Translations under genes and position numbers: made by a program | Assembly: GCA_025210575.1 (NCBI GenBank) | Contig: JAOARK010000427.1 | Coordinates: 1-7,530 of the forward strand | Reading direction: 5' to 3' | From: Schleiferiaceae bacterium | GTDB lineage: Bacteria; Bacteroidota; Bacteroidia; Flavobacteriales; Schleiferiaceae | Length of the DNA: 7,530 nt | The notes under the pieces: model-generated | The model's database searches: none | What the model saw: only the letters and a program-made list of their open reading frames with translations | What the model was told of the DNA's origin: nothing | Shown here: positions 7,180-7,530 of the stretch, in pieces | Layout of the letters: each line of letters opens with the position of its first letter | Numbering within the stretch: position 1 is the first letter of the stretch

Positions 7180-7530
7180 GCTTTATTCACGTACATTACA
7201 AACCACATTTCCATTTCTCCCTTGCCCTTGGCCTGCACTTTGCCACGGTGTTCAAAAGAAAATTCCTCATCCTCTTTCAGTAAATCATAAACACTCTGAC
7301 TTACGTTTACTTTGCCCACTTCTCCAGCGCTTTCCATACGGCTTGCTGTGTTTACGGTGTCTCCCCAGATGTCGTACTGAAACTTCTTCACGCCCACGAT
7401 GCGCGCTACCACAGGACCCGTATGATTGCCCACACGCATTTCAAACGCTGGTATGCCTTTCGCATCGTGTTCCACTTTTCGCGATGCAATAAAGGCTTGC
7501 ATTTCTAAAGCTGCCAACACGGTGTTTTTC
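7176..7530 (-). CDS. Adenylate cyclase E, C-terminal fragment (start beyond window)
   Basis: The last 117 residues of a class III cyclase; the frame is open to the window edge, so the true start lies outside. The GTG at 7520 falls in the middle of the conserved KNTVLAALEMQ stretch shared with cyclase D and is not a start. Visible catalytic features are the adenine-selecting Asp in QYDIWGD and the Asn/Arg of NTASRM. The metal Asp residues and selecting Lys are outside the window. It is the closest relative of cyclase D: most of the last 80 residues match, and 59 bp are identical. Two residues differ from every other cyclase here at highly conserved places: GNHTGP instead of GIHTGP or GIHSGP, and VVARIVG instead of VVAGIVG or VVAGVIG. 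Each is explained by one base change (ATT to AAT, GGC to CGC). They could weaken the enzyme, or be sequencing errors. Whether the N-terminus is TPR or multi-helix membrane type cannot be seen. Confidence 0.9.
   Translation of the reverse strand, partial: KNTVLAALEMQAFIASRKVEHDAKGIPAFEMRVGNHTGPVVARIVGVKKFQYDIWGDTVNTASRMESAGEVGKVNVSQSVYDLLKEDEEFSFEHRGKVQAKGKGEMEMWFVMYVNKA
7285..7343. repeat. 59-bp block in cyclase E identical to cyclase D
   Basis: Partner copy of the block at 5180-5238, in the same orientation, about 2.1 kb away. A direct repeat of this length between neighbouring genes could also support deletion or further duplication by recombination, which would fuse the E front end to the D tail or remove one receptor. 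Confidence 0.85.

Noticed and set aside
7154..7492. Plus-strand open frame of 112 codons
   Set aside because: Antisense to cyclase E and the start of D. Its Pro, Cys and Leu-rich translation is typical of a shadow of the conserved catalytic motifs.
7518..7520. GTG as the start of cyclase E
   Set aside because: The frame continues upstream to the window edge, and the codon sits inside a segment conserved with cyclase D (KNTVLAALEMQ). The gene is cut by the window and not short.
1..7530. CRISPR array, rRNA, tRNA, transposase or phage genes
   Set aside because: No spaced repeats, no structural RNA pattern and no transposase or phage-like open frame is present; the five cyclase genes fill nearly the whole window.

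Overview
The window is an uninterrupted, one-directional array of class III nucleotide cyclase genes, all on the minus strand. Three genes are complete and one partial gene runs off each edge, so the cluster is larger than what is seen here. The organism is most likely a member of the Bacteroidota. Signs of this are the AT-rich DNA, signal peptides ending in (Y/S)AQ, absence of Shine-Dalgarno motifs before the starts, matches to the Bacteroidota -7 promoter motif (TAnnTTTG), and the receptor design of exported TPR domain, coiled coil, one membrane helix and cytoplasmic output domain, which is common in that phylum. Nothing in the window fixes the genus.

Layout in the direction of transcription (high to low coordinates): (1) 7530-7176, the C-terminal end of a cyclase (cyclase E), overlapping the next gene by 4 bp (ATGA). 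(2) 7179-5068, a 703-aa TPR-TM-cyclase (D). (3) A 230-bp gap holding a probable intrinsic terminator, two weak promoter candidates and a 12-bp inverted repeat that brackets most of the gap. (4) 4837-2888, a 649-aa TPR-TM-cyclase (C). (5) After 45 bp, 2842-1643, a 399-aa cyclase (B) with a six-helix membrane domain in place of the TPR domain. (6) After 29 bp, 1613-1, the first 537 codons of another TPR-TM-cyclase (A), which leaves the window inside its catalytic domain. Spacing suggests two transcription units, E-D and C-B-A.

Every catalytic domain that can be read carries the adenylyl-cyclase form of the active site: two metal-binding Asp, the Lys/Asp adenine-selecting pair and the Asn/Arg transition-state pair, as far as each is inside the window. 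All should therefore make cAMP from ATP at the inner face of the cytoplasmic membrane. From the membrane helix inward, the TPR-type proteins are nearly interchangeable, while their exported TPR domains differ. The simplest reading is a family of cAMP-producing receptors made by tandem duplication, in which the sensing part has diversified and the output part has been kept alike, possibly by gene conversion. A 59-bp identical block between D and E fits this. The ligands, the cAMP effector and any physical pairing between paralogs cannot be read from the sequence.
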